From Triparma columacea (Eukaryota > Sar > Bolidophyceae > Parmales > Triparmaceae), in assembly GCA_030267965.1 (NCBI GenBank), contig BRYA01000437.1:2160-26725 (forward strand): DNA of 24,566 bases, in the 5' to 3' direction. The notes under the pieces are model-generated. The model had not been told where the DNA came from and ran no database searches. It saw only the letters and a list, made by a program, of their open reading frames with translations. Made by a program: the position numbers and the translations under genes. Below are positions 8,836-19,334 of this stretch, piece after piece (the stretch's first letter is position 1; every line of letters starts with the position of its first letter).

Positions 8836-8897
8836 GATTAAGTTTGGCAGCCCTGAAGTGATCTCTCAATTTGTTGACACCAAACTGACGTCAGCTA
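8836..8897. promoter_or_regulatory. Compact bidirectional promoter with TGACGTCA palindrome
   Basis: Only 62 bp separate the start codons of the reductase (minus) and the oxygenase (plus). A perfect CRE-type palindrome TGACGTCA occupies 8886-8893. bZIP factors bind such sites, and stramenopile aureochromes (blue-light bZIP-LOV proteins) are known to bind TGACGT. Regulation here is inferred. If transcription starts lie within the annotated coding ends, the true promoter may be displaced. Confidence 0.5.
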
Positions 8898-10028
8898 ATG
8901 TCGGCATTGGCGCTGGTCAAGTGGATTTTTGCGCTCGCTCTTTGCTACCATGTGGGGGTTGCGCGCGGGGGGGACGACGATAAAGCCAAATTTCATAAAC
9001 CTCGTCACTTGCAGGCTACTTTTGACCCTCGAACAGGAGAGATGAGTACGATTGAGGGGATCAGAGTGGTTGACTTTGAAGATGTTCTCGTTTCGAATGC
9101 TGCCTCTGTCGATGCTGTACTCTCGGCTTCTAAGTCCAGTGGTATCTACTACCTTACCAACTGCGGGATCTTATGCCGTTTGACAGGACAGACTGGTGGG
9201 CTAGAATTCTACAATTCGTCGCTCTTTAACGATCGGGTTCGGGCGGATCTTAGCGTTAGGGCCGATCCGGGTAACAGCAGGGGTTACATAGAGGAAGGGG
9301 GGGAGGCTGGAGTTCATAAGTTTGTTGAAAGAAAAGAGGGGTTCGAGTATGGAGACGATAAGGATGCGGGTGGGAAGGCTAACAAGTGGCCGGAGAATGC
9401 CGAGAGGGAAAAGATGAATCTTGTTTTTGAGGAGATGCAGCGGATAAAGAATTCGTTGATGGAGCTTGTTTATAGTGATTACCTTGGGGAGGAGGTCGTG
9501 GGCGGAAAGGAGGGGTGGGAGGGGGGGAGGAATCTGGACCTGATTCGTCTGTTCCGCTATATTGCATGCGCTGATGACGAGGACGGCAAGTCGTTAGGGA
9601 GCTCTCCTCACACGGACTGGGGACTGCTCACATTGATTTTGCAGGAGGCTGGCGGCGTGACCGCTTTGCAGTATAGGGATGAGAAGATGGTGTGGAGGGA
9701 CGTGCCCCCGGTGAGGGGTACCATTGTTGTGAACGTGGGAGATATGCTTGAGCTACTTAGCAATGTACGTCACTCCGGCCCGGCCGAGACACTAACGTCC
9801 CCAATTCACAGGGTTCAGCACTGCGGCGATGGGGGGGGGGGGAGGCTTAGCGTCGTCTTCTTTGCGTACCCTGACGAGGGGTTGATGGTGCCCCAGGGGG
9901 TTATTGAGAAGGTGGGGGTGAGGGGGGAGGGGGGGGCTTACAATACGCTGCTGGACGGGAGAGAAAGGGAGCGGGGGGCGACGTTCGGGAGCTGGCTTGA
10001 GGAGAAGTGGCGGGGTGTCAAGGTATAG
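8898..10028 (+). CDS. 2-oxoglutarate/Fe(II)-dependent oxygenase (isopenicillin N synthase-like)
   Basis: Single exon, 376 residues. The double-stranded beta-helix core is clear: H238 and D240 in SPHTDWGLLT, H304 in PIHRVQH bind Fe(II), and R316/S318 in RLSVVFFAYPD bind 2-oxoglutarate. The N-terminal half has the family's usual VVDFEDVLV strand. The substrate is unknown; relatives oxidise small molecules. The first 25 residues (LVKWIFALALCYHVGVARG) look like a signal peptide. An alternative start at 9042 (MSTIEGIRVVDF) would remove it and give a cytosolic enzyme. A run of 12 G at 9831-9842, coding GGGG, lies between H304 and R316. An insertion (NVRHSGPAET) precedes the distal His. The 3' part is very G-rich on the coding strand. 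Confidence 0.88.
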   Translation: MSALALVKWIFALALCYHVGVARGGDDDKAKFHKPRHLQATFDPRTGEMSTIEGIRVVDFEDVLVSNAASVDAVLSASKSSGIYYLTNCGILCRLTGQTGGLEFYNSSLFNDRVRADLSVRADPGNSRGYIEEGGEAGVHKFVERKEGFEYGDDKDAGGKANKWPENAEREKMNLVFEEMQRIKNSLMELVYSDYLGEEVVGGKEGWEGGRNLDLIRLFRYIACADDEDGKSLGSSPHTDWGLLTLILQEAGGVTALQYRDEKMVWRDVPPVRGTIVVNVGDMLELLSNVRHSGPAETLTSPIHRVQHCGDGGGGRLSVVFFAYPDEGLMVPQGVIEKVGVRGEGGAYNTLLDGRERERGATFGSWLEEKWRGVKV

Positions 10029-10160
10029 GGTGGGAGGGGCAAATGGGATTTAATGTGTGTATATCGCTAAACTTACGACGGAGACTTATTTTAACATTGG
10101 AATTTATAATATATCCTAAACAACAATACCCCAACCTATAGCACACAAAACACGCCGCCC

Positions 10161-11478
10161 CTAAGACGGGCGCTGACTCTCCGGCAAACCTGAAATGATG
10201 ACCTGTCGGACCTCATCCGCGAGCTCCTTCTCGTCCTTCCCTTCGCTACTGATGGGAGGGTGAACTATAATCTTGGCGGGGACTGAGCGACTTGACCGCA
10301 TGGGCATAACCCAACCGGCAGGCATGACCTTTTCAGACCCCACAATGCTGAGGGGCACAATGTCGGCGCCGGCAGACGACGCCATCTTGAAAGCCCCCCT
10401 CTTAAAGGGCATCAGCCTCCCAGTCTTGGAGCGCGTGCCCTCGGGAAAAGCACAAAGCGGGACGCCCTGCTTGAGCCACTCGATACCCTTCTTAATGGTC
10501 TGCAGCTGGGAGCGCCTGTTGGACCTATCGAGGGTCACATGGCCCCCAAGAACGATTGACTGGCCGAGAATCGGGACCTTGGTGAGCTGCGGGCAAGGGA
10601 GCGATAAGCCAGTCGCGAAAGAGTTTTGTGAGTAAATTGACGTCGTAGTCTGAATGTTGTGGGCCAATCGTCGTCAGCTAATCATCATGGGGAAAATAAA
10701 CATCGTGGAAAATAAACATCGTGTGCTGCTCTTGAAATCCTGACAATTCTCACCTCCGCCTTTGCGACGATCTTATAGTTCCTCCAACCAATTGCAGCAC
10801 CCATGTAAGGAATATCCATCCAGGACGCGTGGTTGGCAACGTACATTGGAGCCGTGTTGGAGGAGGGGCGTTCAAAGTACTTCACTGGCTTTGGGGCCCC
10901 CTCAAGAACCTCAATCACTGGGTAGCACCTGAGAGGGGGTACAGGGGGGGGGAGAGGGGGGGGAGAGGGGGTTAACCACAGCCATGAGGGCTTGCGTGTG
11001 GAATAGGAGAGGGGTCAATTCGAGGGTCCATCTCTTACCTCGTCAACCTCATCAGACAGACACCCCATATGTGGGAACAAAGGATAGTAAACCGCCTTGC
11101 CCGGTCAAAGCCCTTATAGCGAACCACGCGCCAAAAGAAATTATACGTCAAGAACGTCATAAAATTGAACACACTCCACACCAGACCAAGGATGATCGAA
11201 ATGGAGCCATAATAAGCGCCAAACAAATTAAGTCGCCCCGCACTACCCAGGTTTAGAGACCTTTTTTCATAATTAGAGGTTGTGGAGCTGAGGTGTGTTC
11301 GCTGTCTATGGAGGGGAGGGGGGGAGCCAAGATAGCTATCGCTGATGCACAAACTATAACTGGACATTACACTTCTGGGAGCATTGGAGCGAAGTAAGAG
11401 GTTTGGTGTCGCCGTCAATGATGCTGCTGAACCGAACAGAGTCGCAAAGATAATGCTAGTGTACCCTACAGCTCGCAT
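10161..11478 (-). CDS. 1-acyl-sn-glycerol-3-phosphate acyltransferase (PlsC family), probably plastid
   Basis: Three exons on the minus strand (11478-11039, 10928-10754, 10586-10161) join to 346 residues. The acyltransferase motifs are NHASWMD (H180, D185; catalytic) and FPEGTRS (E254 region; glycerol phosphate binding). Later comes the [14 protein letters not shown] strand. The enzyme would convert lysophosphatidate to phosphatidate in glycerolipid synthesis. The N-terminus is hydrophobic ([17 protein letters not shown]) followed by a Ser/Thr/Asn-rich stretch. This fits a bipartite plastid signal, although the cleavage-site residue is Leu (ASL) rather than the usual Phe. One or two membrane segments ([17 protein letters not shown]) precede the catalytic domain. 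The gene diverges from the plastid translocase gene, so two plastid proteins may share an upstream region. Confidence 0.9.
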
Positions 11479-11890
11479 GGGGGTTAAGTAGATTTTTTCT
11501 TCGCCAGAAGTCTTGCCACGAAGGTTAAAGGATTTGAAATTGTGTTTTGGGGTTTTTATGAGCGGATTTTTTTTACCGAAGCTACTTGCGTATCATTGAA
11601 GCTAACTGCCAATAAAACAAACAAGCGACTGTCAGGAGAGGTGAATTTGAGTCAGATATTCAATTTCGCAAATTAACCCTCCAAACTCATTACAGAGCAA
11701 CAACGATACGCACCACCCACATTGCCTCGCCCGCACTCAGCCCTTTAAAGTATACAAATCAAAAACAAACACGATATCTAGTTTGAAATTTCTCAAAACC
11801 ACTTTCAGGTCTCCCAGTGAAAATCACACATCATTCGGACATCATCACCCTTCCACCCTTCAATTGGCACTTCCCTTACAAACAGGAACC
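11479..11890. promoter_or_regulatory. Divergent intergenic region, acyltransferase/translocase
   Basis: This is a 412-bp AT-rich gap between two start codons facing away from each other. It holds a CCAAT box at 11609-11613 and a TTTAAAGTATACAAA stretch near 11743. I see no gene or RNA. Promoters for both flanking genes presumably lie here, but no start site can be pinned down. Confidence 0.4.
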
Positions 11891-13858
11891 ATGAAGGTGC
11901 TATCGCTTTTCGCTCTGCTATCGGTGGCTCATGCCTTCTCTCCTACTGCTAGGCTCTCTCCCCTTACGGCGACTACTTCGTTTGCTCCTCGCTCCATCCC
12001 TGTTCCCCCCACACACAATGGAAACCTCGGGGCCAGGAAAAGTGTGCTGTTTTCAACCCTTGCAGCAGGTAAGATGGTTCGTTTACTATTGTTGGATGTA
12101 TAAAAGTCAAGTTCTTTCCCGTTCGTGTTAGTCGTTTGTACCCAGAAACGCTCCTACCCCTCAAGCAGAAAAGAAGCGTCGCAAAGGCAACTAACATCAG
12201 TCCCAATATTATCCACTCACCTTCACTTTTCTTCCTCAGATGACGAGTCGAAGGGCAGCTTCTGGAGCAAGCTTAAGAATATGGTCCCTCCTGCTAACGA
12301 ACGCAAAAAGCTTATCCCATTGGGGCTGGTAAGTAGTGATGTCGTCGCCTCCAGTCAATCAGTGTCATCTTCAAATCACCTTCTCTGTGTTTACTTACCT
12401 CCTTCTCCCCCCCAAACCTTCTAGATCTTCTTCTGTAACCTTTTCAACTACACCATCCTCCGCGACACCAAGGATGTCATTATGGTTTCCAACTGCGGAG
12501 CTGAGGTTATCCCCTTCCTCAAGACTTATGTCAACCTCCCCGGAGCTATTGCCTTCACGGTCCTTTACTCCAAGATGACCGACAGGATGTCTCAGAAGAA
12601 TGTCTACCGCTCCATCGTCGTCTCGTTCCTAGCCTTCTTCGCCTCCTTTGCCTTAATCCTTTACCCCAACGCTGCTTCCATCCACCCTCACGCCTTCTGC
12701 AATACCCTCGCCGCTGCTCTCCCCGCTGGCTGCGCCGCCCCCATCGGCATCCTCAGGTACTGGAGTTTCTCCCTCTTCTACCTCATGGCTGAGATGTGGG
12801 GTTCCGTCGTCGTCTCCCTCCTCTTCTGGGGCTTCGCTAACACCGTCACCACCGTTGATGAGGCCAAGAAGTACTACCCCCTCTTCGGGATGGGCGCAAA
12901 CATTGCTCTCATTTTCTCCGGCCAGTACGTTCGCCTTGTGTCCATGCTCCGTGCCGCCGCCGCCCCTGGCGTTGACGGCTGGGGTATGAGCCTCAAGCTG
13001 CTCATGGGAGGCGTCCTTGCCTCCGGTGGAGTCATGCTTGGGCTTTACGAGCACATGCAGAGGAATGTCATGACCGACCCTAACTGCGTCGACCCCAACA
13101 TGGCCCCCAAGAAGTCCAAGAAGAAGAAGCCTAAGATGTCCATGGGAGAGTCCTTCAAGTTCCTTGCTGATTCCAAGTACATCAGGAATCTCGCCACCCT
13201 CGTCGTCTCTTACGGAATGGCCATCAACATTGTTGAGGTTAGCTGGAAGTCCAAGCTAAAGCAGGCCTTCGCCGACCCCAACGCCTACTCTGCCTTCATG
13301 GGATCCTTCTCCTCTGCCACTGGCGCTGTCACCTTCGCCATGATGCTCATCGGAAGGAGTATCTTTGCCAAATTCGGCTGGAAGGTCGCCGCCCTTGTCA
13401 CCCCTACCATGATTGGAGTCACCGGCCTCGCCTTCTTCTCTCTCACCCTCTTCAGCGGCTTCTTCACACCCCTCGCCGCCGCCATCGGGATGACGCCCCT
13501 CATGCTCGCGGTCTACGTCGGTGCCGCTCAGAACATCCTCTCCAAGTCCTCCAAGTACTCTCTTTTCGATCCTTGCAAGGAGATGGCATACATCCCCCTC
13601 GACGAGGAGTCCAAGACAAAGGGCAAAGCCGCCGTCGACGTCATTGGAAACCCCCTCGGAAAGTCCGGCGGGGCCTTCATTCAGCAGGTTCTTATCTTCG
13701 GTGTTGGGTCCCTCGCCGCTTCCACCCCCTACCTTGCTGCCATCCTCGGCCTCATTGTGTTCTCGTGGTTCAAGAGTGCCTCTTCCCTTAGTGTCCAGTT
13801 TGAGGAGGCTATGGCTAAAGGAAGTGAGGATGTTGTCGACGCTGATGTTGTTGAGTGA
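11891..13858 (+). CDS. Plastid ATP/ADP-type nucleotide translocase (NTT/TLC family)
   Basis: Exons 11891-12068, 12240-12328 and 12425-13858 join to 566 residues. It is a multi-pass carrier of the family shared by plastids and intracellular bacteria, exchanging ATP for ADP or related nucleotides across the plastid envelope. Diagnostic stretches are NYTILRDTKDVIM, EMWGSVVVSLLFWGFAN and KYSLFDPCKEMAYIPLDEE, then GKAAVDVIGNPLGKSGG. About a dozen hydrophobic segments are visible. The start MKVLSLFALLSVAHAFSPT is a signal peptide ending in an AHAF motif, with Phe at the +1 site of the transit peptide. This is the classic targeting signal for secondary red plastids, so the ATG at 11891 is well supported. 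A Lys-rich loop (PKKSKKKKPKM) joins the two halves. Substrate preference cannot be read from sequence alone. Confidence 0.95.
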
Positions 13859-13969
13859 ATATAGGGTGGTCCGATAAAGTAAGAGTAAAAAGTAGAACAA
13901 CCCGAAGCATATCACGTTGCATATCAAAAATACAACAAAATAAGTATTTCTTTTTCCTTTTCTTGCTCC

Positions 13970-16900
13970 TTACACGAACATGTGTAATGGCATCAAGTAC
14001 GCTTTCGTGCCCACCTTGGGGAGCAAATTTTGTTCCTCCAAAAAAAGCGGCGCCGCCTCAACCACGAATCCCTTTATTCCTTCCAGCCCGTTCTCGTCGT
14101 CGCTGCTGGGGTTGCTTTCCCACTTCCCCGCCCCGACGTTCATCCCTGGAACTACGATGAGCGAAGCGAAGCGCGAAGTGAGTAAGGATATAGACGTGAG
14201 ATGCGGCATTGCCGTCCTGCGTCATTGTCGTCCTGCGTCATTGTCGTCCTGCGTCATTGTCGTCAACGTTGAGATCTCGTCGCTTCTCTTCTCGCTCTGC
14301 CCTCACCTTGTTTAATTTTTTTGTATTCGTTCCTATACATGTAGGGGAAACAAGCCTCGAAGATCCTTCTATTCGCGCGGGCCCTGTGTCGCCACATGTC
14401 AAAGCCCATGCCAAGAGGGTCCTCTACTCCTCTCCCCTCCTCTCCTAGGTGCTGCGACGGTTGGAATAATGCGTAAGTACCATGGAGGCGGTTAGGGAGG
14501 ACGCTTCTTGTACGAGAAAGTACGCGCTTATGATGTTTTCCTTAATCCTCATCCACTGGTGAATATTGGCTCGATTCTGAACTTGGCTCCCTCCTCCGTC
14601 GATTCTCACCTCCCTCCACAACCTGCACCTCAAAGAGCTAGAAAACCCTCCGACCTTCACGGCCTCACCCGCCCACGACGTCTCCTTCGTCTCGACGTCG
14701 TGAAATAGGAGGGCCACTTCCGAGTCCCTCATCCCGAGCAAAGATCGATCGTTGATGTTGGCGCTTCCGATGAGCGTAGTCCTGTCGTCCACAATGAACA
14801 GCTTGTCGTGCACGTAAATTTCCTCCATCTTGACGCCCCTGTGACCCATTCTGCCCCAGGCTCGCAGATTGTTCAGGCTTATGTACTGGCCCCAATCCTT
14901 GACGTGAGGGTGTGCCTCCTTAAGCTGCGCAGAAAGGGTTGCGTCGTTAGTGCTCAGAATTATATAGTACTTCACTTTTGCCAATTCTCACCTTGCTCAT
15001 GAGAGTCCTAATTGACTCGTTCTGGAGCTGCAATATCGTGCTCTGCACCGGGTTGTGTTCCCAGCTCAAGTGGGGGTAAACAACGATGACCTTGAAGTTC
15101 TCCTCATTTTCGATTGCTTCACTTACCCTTCTGAAAAGTGCGGTACCAACACCGTTCTTGATTAGCCGTTTTCTTGCTTTGCTAGCGGCGGCATCCGGTG
15201 CATCTTCAGTCGAAGGGGAGGAAGGCAGAGGATCTTCCTCGTCTTCCTCCACCTCCTCTTCGCCAACCTCCCTGAACCCTAGGCAAAAGTATTGATTCTC
15301 AATGTAGATGAACCTCCGGGCATTAGAAATCAACCTCATCATACAATTATAGATGCTCCTCTCGGTCTTGAGCCCAGTGGACCACCTGCCTGCTGATCTT
15401 AGGCACTGTCCCACGACTCTAGTCGAGTTATGGAAAGCCAGCCCTGCGTTCCTCACAATGCCCTCAACGCTTAGGTTCGGACCTGCACCCGCGTGAACGA
15501 CCCCCTCAGTAGCTGGGAGGACAATGGGAACTTTCTTGTTCCCCTTTATCACGTCCGCTCTGTGGTGGAGCCACCTCTTTTTTCGACGAGCGAGAAGGCG
15601 AGCCCAGCGTGTGGGAAGCGGGGGGTTGCATTAGTCTTCCATATGAAATCTTCCTAGCGCCCGAATTTTAAGTCTTGTCTTCCCCCACCCCCCCCATCCT
15701 CACCTGTACAAAGTGTCGGCAAACGTCCCCTACAAGAGCACCGCCGGAAACCATGGTCGCGCAATCGTGCCACCCCATCCTTGGTTTGACATCTACGTCG
15801 AAAGCATCTGAAGTCCAAGTTGAGGTGTTCAATAGGTTAGGTTTGAAGTCTCCCGCTCTCGAGTTCCAGTAGTCTTGACCTGGGAAGAAGGTTGCCCTGT
15901 CCTCTGGTGAGCAGTTGTGGTTAGAGTTGTCGTACCTCCCCGGCGCCAGATCCATACCTCCTACGAACGCTAGCCTCCTGTCTACGACGACTAGCTTCTC
16001 GTGGTGGCTCCATAGAGTAGCGTCAACATCAAGCGGGTGTGGGTGTCTTAGCGCGAAGACGTTGGGGTGTAAATTGTTGAGTATCTCCTCCGCGTACAAG
16101 GAGTTGTTCGGCATGGCGATCGCCTGCTCCTTGTACAACAGCACGTAGACCCGGACGTTCCTGGTGGCCGCAGCCGAGAGGAGCAGGTCCCGAAGCGTGG
16201 TGGGGGGAGAGGAGGGGGAACGGAGGAGAGGGACGTCAACGTTTACCCACCAACCTGCGATGAAGACCTCGCTAGCAGAGAGGGACAAAGCGTAGGCGAC
16301 GGCCTTGAAGTAGTCCTCGGCGTCGACGATTGCGCTGCACGTTGAACCGTCTCTCATGGGTGTGAAGGAGGAGTGCACGTGAGACTTTGAGAAGGCGGAG
16401 AGGTTGAACTGATGGGTTATGGCGGCGACCCAGTTGCTGGCGTCCTCCGCGGTCTCGGCACGGAGGTTGAGGGTGCGGGTCGACGTGACTAATTGAAAAT
16501 TGTGAGGGTCAGATGAGGATGTATTAATTTCCAGTGACCTGTCAAACATTAAGGCGTCCCTGGGCTCTTCGGCGTCGTCAGCGAGGTAATAAACAAGGCA
16601 CGACTGCTTGAGCACAAAGTGCCTAGTCTTCCACTTCCCCAGCGTCACCTCCATCGACGCCCTCCTACCCCCAGACTTCTTAGATAGAGGACCTGCGAAG
16701 AGGGAGAGACCGTAGACGGAGTGGTGCATCGTTTGGGACGCGACACGCTGCGGGGGGCAAAGGCGAAGGCGCGCGGAGTTGGCGGGGGGTTAGGAAAGAA
16801 CCCTGGTGTCTTTTGTTTGCTTGGTCGTGAAATCTTATACACATATATTATACATATACAGATGTTCCTCCTCACCTGTCTCTCCTTAAGTTCATTGTTC

Positions 16901-17358
16901 TCAAGAACAGCGTCCTCCTCCGCCTTCCTAATCGCCCTAAGCAGTCCGTCCCCCCTCAAGGTAGGGTTATCCTTAACCACCTTCGAAGCCTTGTTTGCAG
17001 CAATAGATGCCAGGTCGGAAGAGTCGAAACAGGGACGGGGGGTTGAGGCTATCATTTCGGCAAGGAGAGTGTTCGTCTCTGATGATGCACGGGCCTCAGG
17101 GGTGGGGGGGGGGGGGAGGTCCTGTGACTGCGGTCTCTGGGGAAGGGAAAGACGGGATGACCTTTGGGAATCCTGGGATTCCCTGTCGGAGGTTGAAGGG
17201 TGGTATGAATGCATGGCCTGACGGGATGTTAGGGATCCGAATAACTCATCCTCGATATCGTCGGGGAGATCCGTGTCGGACCAAAGGCGAGAGCGGTAAG
17301 GGGGGGATTGGGAGGAGTCTCCCATGGAGGGGGTTTGAGGGGGAGGGGAATTGATCAA
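13970..17358 (-). CDS. Phospholipase D with PH domain
   Basis: Six exons on the minus strand (17358-16876, 16747-15704, 15576-14992, 14924-14610, 14451-14307, 14151-13970) join in frame to 917 residues. The N-terminal region is disordered and Ser/Pro-rich. A PH domain follows at about 175-290 ([13 protein letters not shown] to DASNWVAAI). The two catalytic HKD motifs are HHEKLVVVD (H410) and VHDKLFIVD (H743). The enzyme would hydrolyse phosphatidylcholine to phosphatidic acid at membranes. Reading through the fourth intron gives a false end at TAG 14445. Splicing instead recovers the conserved C-terminal region ([17 protein letters not shown], then [19 protein letters not shown]), as found in eukaryotic PLDs. 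The acidic insert [14 protein letters not shown] lies between the HKDs. Start may be 17358 or ATG 17325. A G/C homopolymer near 17103-17116 encodes PPPP. Confidence 0.9.
14207..14265 (+). repeat. 16-bp minisatellite in the last PLD intron
   Basis: About 3.7 copies of CATTGTCGTCCTGCGT run in perfect register at period 16. The first copy differs at one base. It lies inside the intron 14152-14306, so it does not alter the protein. Confidence 0.95.
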
Positions 17359-17425
17359 GAAAATTTATGATAGAAATCTGAAATAAGTTAAGAAGAGAAT
17401 ATCGTACTTATCTAAATTTCGGGAT
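17359..17425. promoter_or_regulatory. 67-bp divergent promoter, PLD/GT61
   Basis: This AT-rich gap separates the start codons of phospholipase D (minus) and the glycosyltransferase (plus). It is too short for two independent promoters unless transcription starts overlap the genes. No specific motif is recognised. Confidence 0.4.
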
Positions 17426-19171
17426 ATGGCCAAGAGCTCCAAGAAGAAGTCGTCCTCTATATTCGTCTCCTTCCGTTCCTTCATAACAAATACATCAAAT
17501 TGGAAGTTAATTCTCCCCATCTTCGTTTTACTTCTATCAATACTCGTAAATCTTCCACTTTACAAAACCAGCCCACGTTCTTCAGTTGTCGCGAATTCCG
17601 GTACATCCGAGGAGATCGCTATATCATCAACGTCTCTCATGTATGTAGATCAACCTTTGAAACCCACATCTTTATCAGCCAAGTCCTTACGGTTAGAATG
17701 GATGAAGATGCTCTCCGTGTCAACATCTCAGTCGTTACAATTCTCCTCAGCTCGAGGTGGTAGTGGTTACGTAAACGCCGGTAACGGTGTAATGAGATTA
17801 GCTGAAAGGTACATACAATCCCACTCCCCCTCACTAAAACACTCCGATTCCCAAGGTGGGACGTACATTTGGGAGAATGAGGAGATTTTAAAAGGAGCGG
17901 TTGAAGCTGCGAAGTGGTATTTAGAGATGAGTATATACACATCAGACCACTACGGAGCGTGGTATAGTCTCGCGATACTTTTTAAATTACACGGATCACT
18001 ACTTGGTCTACCCTTACCCGACAGGGGGAAGAAGGAGTACGGGGCATTGTGTAGGAGTCAGAGAAGCTTTGTTACATTCCTGGAAGAGGGGGGAGTCGAA
18101 CATGACATTACTAGTGGTGGATGCTCTGATTCCGGTATACAGCTCGTATACAATGGTGTCATTAGTGTAGAAGAGTCCACGGGCTCGGATGGTACCTGCG
18201 TCCCTCCCCGTGGTCCTCGTCGTGTCCATATAACCCGTGTAAAATCCGCCTCAATAAGTGGTCCCGACGGTGTGGTATGGACCAGTTGTAAAGTCCACCT
18301 AGATAGTCACGGTTGTTACACGCCGCTTTTCAGACAGTTCAAGGCTACCGGGAAACCAACGAGGAGGGTTAGGAAAGTCGCGAATGTTATGGGGTATATG
18401 GGGGGGCAGTATTATCACTGGGTTACTGAGGGGTTGGTTAAGGTTGTTGTTATGATGGATAGGTTGGAGAAGGGTGGGGTGGGGGGGATGGGTTGGACTC
18501 TTCTCGTGCCTGAGGGTGCGTTCGTTCAGGAGAGCCTGCAGCTTGTGGGGGAGAGGAGGGGTGGTCTCGAGCCGTTTGGTAGCGTTGTGGTATACGATGG
18601 TAGCGAGAGGGTTGAAGCGGAGGAGGTTGTGGGGGTGGAGTGGAGGGGAGGGGAGGAGGAGGGGGCGACGTGCCAGGGGAGCCAGATGCTACCGAGCAAG
18701 GAGGGGGTGAGGAGGGTTAGGGAAGTTCTGGGAAGCAAGGACGGGGAGAGGAAAACTATGGTTGTGGTGGGGAGGAGGGGGGGGAGGGGGTGGAAGGAGG
18801 AGGCAAAGGAGGTGGAGGCTATGAGGGACTTGTGCAGGGCTGTGGGGTTGGAGTTCTACTATTGGAGGGGGGACGAAGGAATGAGGAAGGCGGTGGAGGT
18901 ATTTGGGGGGGCTTTGGTTGTGGTGGGGTTCCATGGTGGGGGTCTTGCAAACATTGTCTTTGCTGGGGAAGGTACGACGGTCATTGAGGTGGGGCTAGGG
19001 GAGATGGAGTTTGAAATGTACGGGTACTTGGCGGAGGCGCTGGGGATGAAGTACGAGAGGTGGACAGTGTCTGGAGGGAGCTTGTTCGAGGCCAAGGTGG
19101 AGATGGGTGAGGGCTGGAGGTCGTGGGTGAAGGGTGTCGTGGAGGGTGCTGTGGTGGGAAGGCGTCAATAA
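17426..19171 (+). CDS. GT61-like glycosyltransferase, type II membrane protein
   Basis: Single exon, 581 residues. A short basic cytosolic tail (KSSKKKSS) and one membrane anchor at about 27-48 (WKLILPIFVLLLSILVNLPLY) point to a Golgi or ER lumenal enzyme. The C-terminal half matches the GT61 (DUF563) pattern. It has GGQYYHWVTEGLVKVV, a central Rossmann-like segment KTMVVVGRRGGRGW, and GFHGGGLANIVFAGEGTTVI followed by EVGLGEMEF. GT61 enzymes include EOGT and plant xylosyl/arabinosyltransferases; donor and acceptor cannot be predicted. The 3' half (from about 18400) is extremely purine/G-rich on the coding strand while the 5' half is not, a sharp change within one exon. The start at 17426 places the anchor correctly. 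Confidence 0.83.
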   Translation: MAKSSKKKSSSIFVSFRSFITNTSNWKLILPIFVLLLSILVNLPLYKTSPRSSVVANSGTSEEIAISSTSLMYVDQPLKPTSLSAKSLRLEWMKMLSVSTSQSLQFSSARGGSGYVNAGNGVMRLAERYIQSHSPSLKHSDSQGGTYIWENEEILKGAVEAAKWYLEMSIYTSDHYGAWYSLAILFKLHGSLLGLPLPDRGKKEYGALCRSQRSFVTFLEEGGVEHDITSGGCSDSGIQLVYNGVISVEESTGSDGTCVPPRGPRRVHITRVKSASISGPDGVVWTSCKVHLDSHGCYTPLFRQFKATGKPTRRVRKVANVMGYMGGQYYHWVTEGLVKVVVMMDRLEKGGVGGMGWTLLVPEGAFVQESLQLVGERRGGLEPFGSVVVYDGSERVEAEEVVGVEWRGGEEEGATCQGSQMLPSKEGVRRVREVLGSKDGERKTMVVVGRRGGRGWKEEAKEVEAMRDLCRAVGLEFYYWRGDEGMRKAVEVFGGALVVVGFHGGGLANIVFAGEGTTVIEVGLGEMEFEMYGYLAEALGMKYERWTVSGGSLFEAKVEMGEGWRSWVKGVVEGAVVGRRQ

Positions 19172-19334
19172 AATGGTGGTGGGATGGGTTTTGTGCGAAG
19201 CCGTTCGTTTTACTTTTACGTGATGTGTGTAGGCTTTCTTTTCTTATTCCCGGGTTACATATACATACATTATGGGCGCGGCGGCGCATTTACGCGCCTC
19301 TCCCCATTATAAAAAAGCTCCAACGAAGAAATCC

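Noticed and set aside
8080..8983. Plus-strand open frames across the reductase gene
   Set aside because: They are antisense shadows of a conserved short-chain dehydrogenase and show no domain.
13256..13927. Long minus-strand open frame opposite the translocase gene
   Set aside because: It is antisense to a well-supported, highly conserved coding exon; the Gly/Glu-rich translation is a codon-bias shadow.
14445..14609. Coding extension of PLD exon D to TAG ([17 protein letters not shown] and so on)
   Set aside because: It starts with a canonical GTGAG donor and does not look like any PLD C-terminus, whereas the spliced exons do. Treated as intron.
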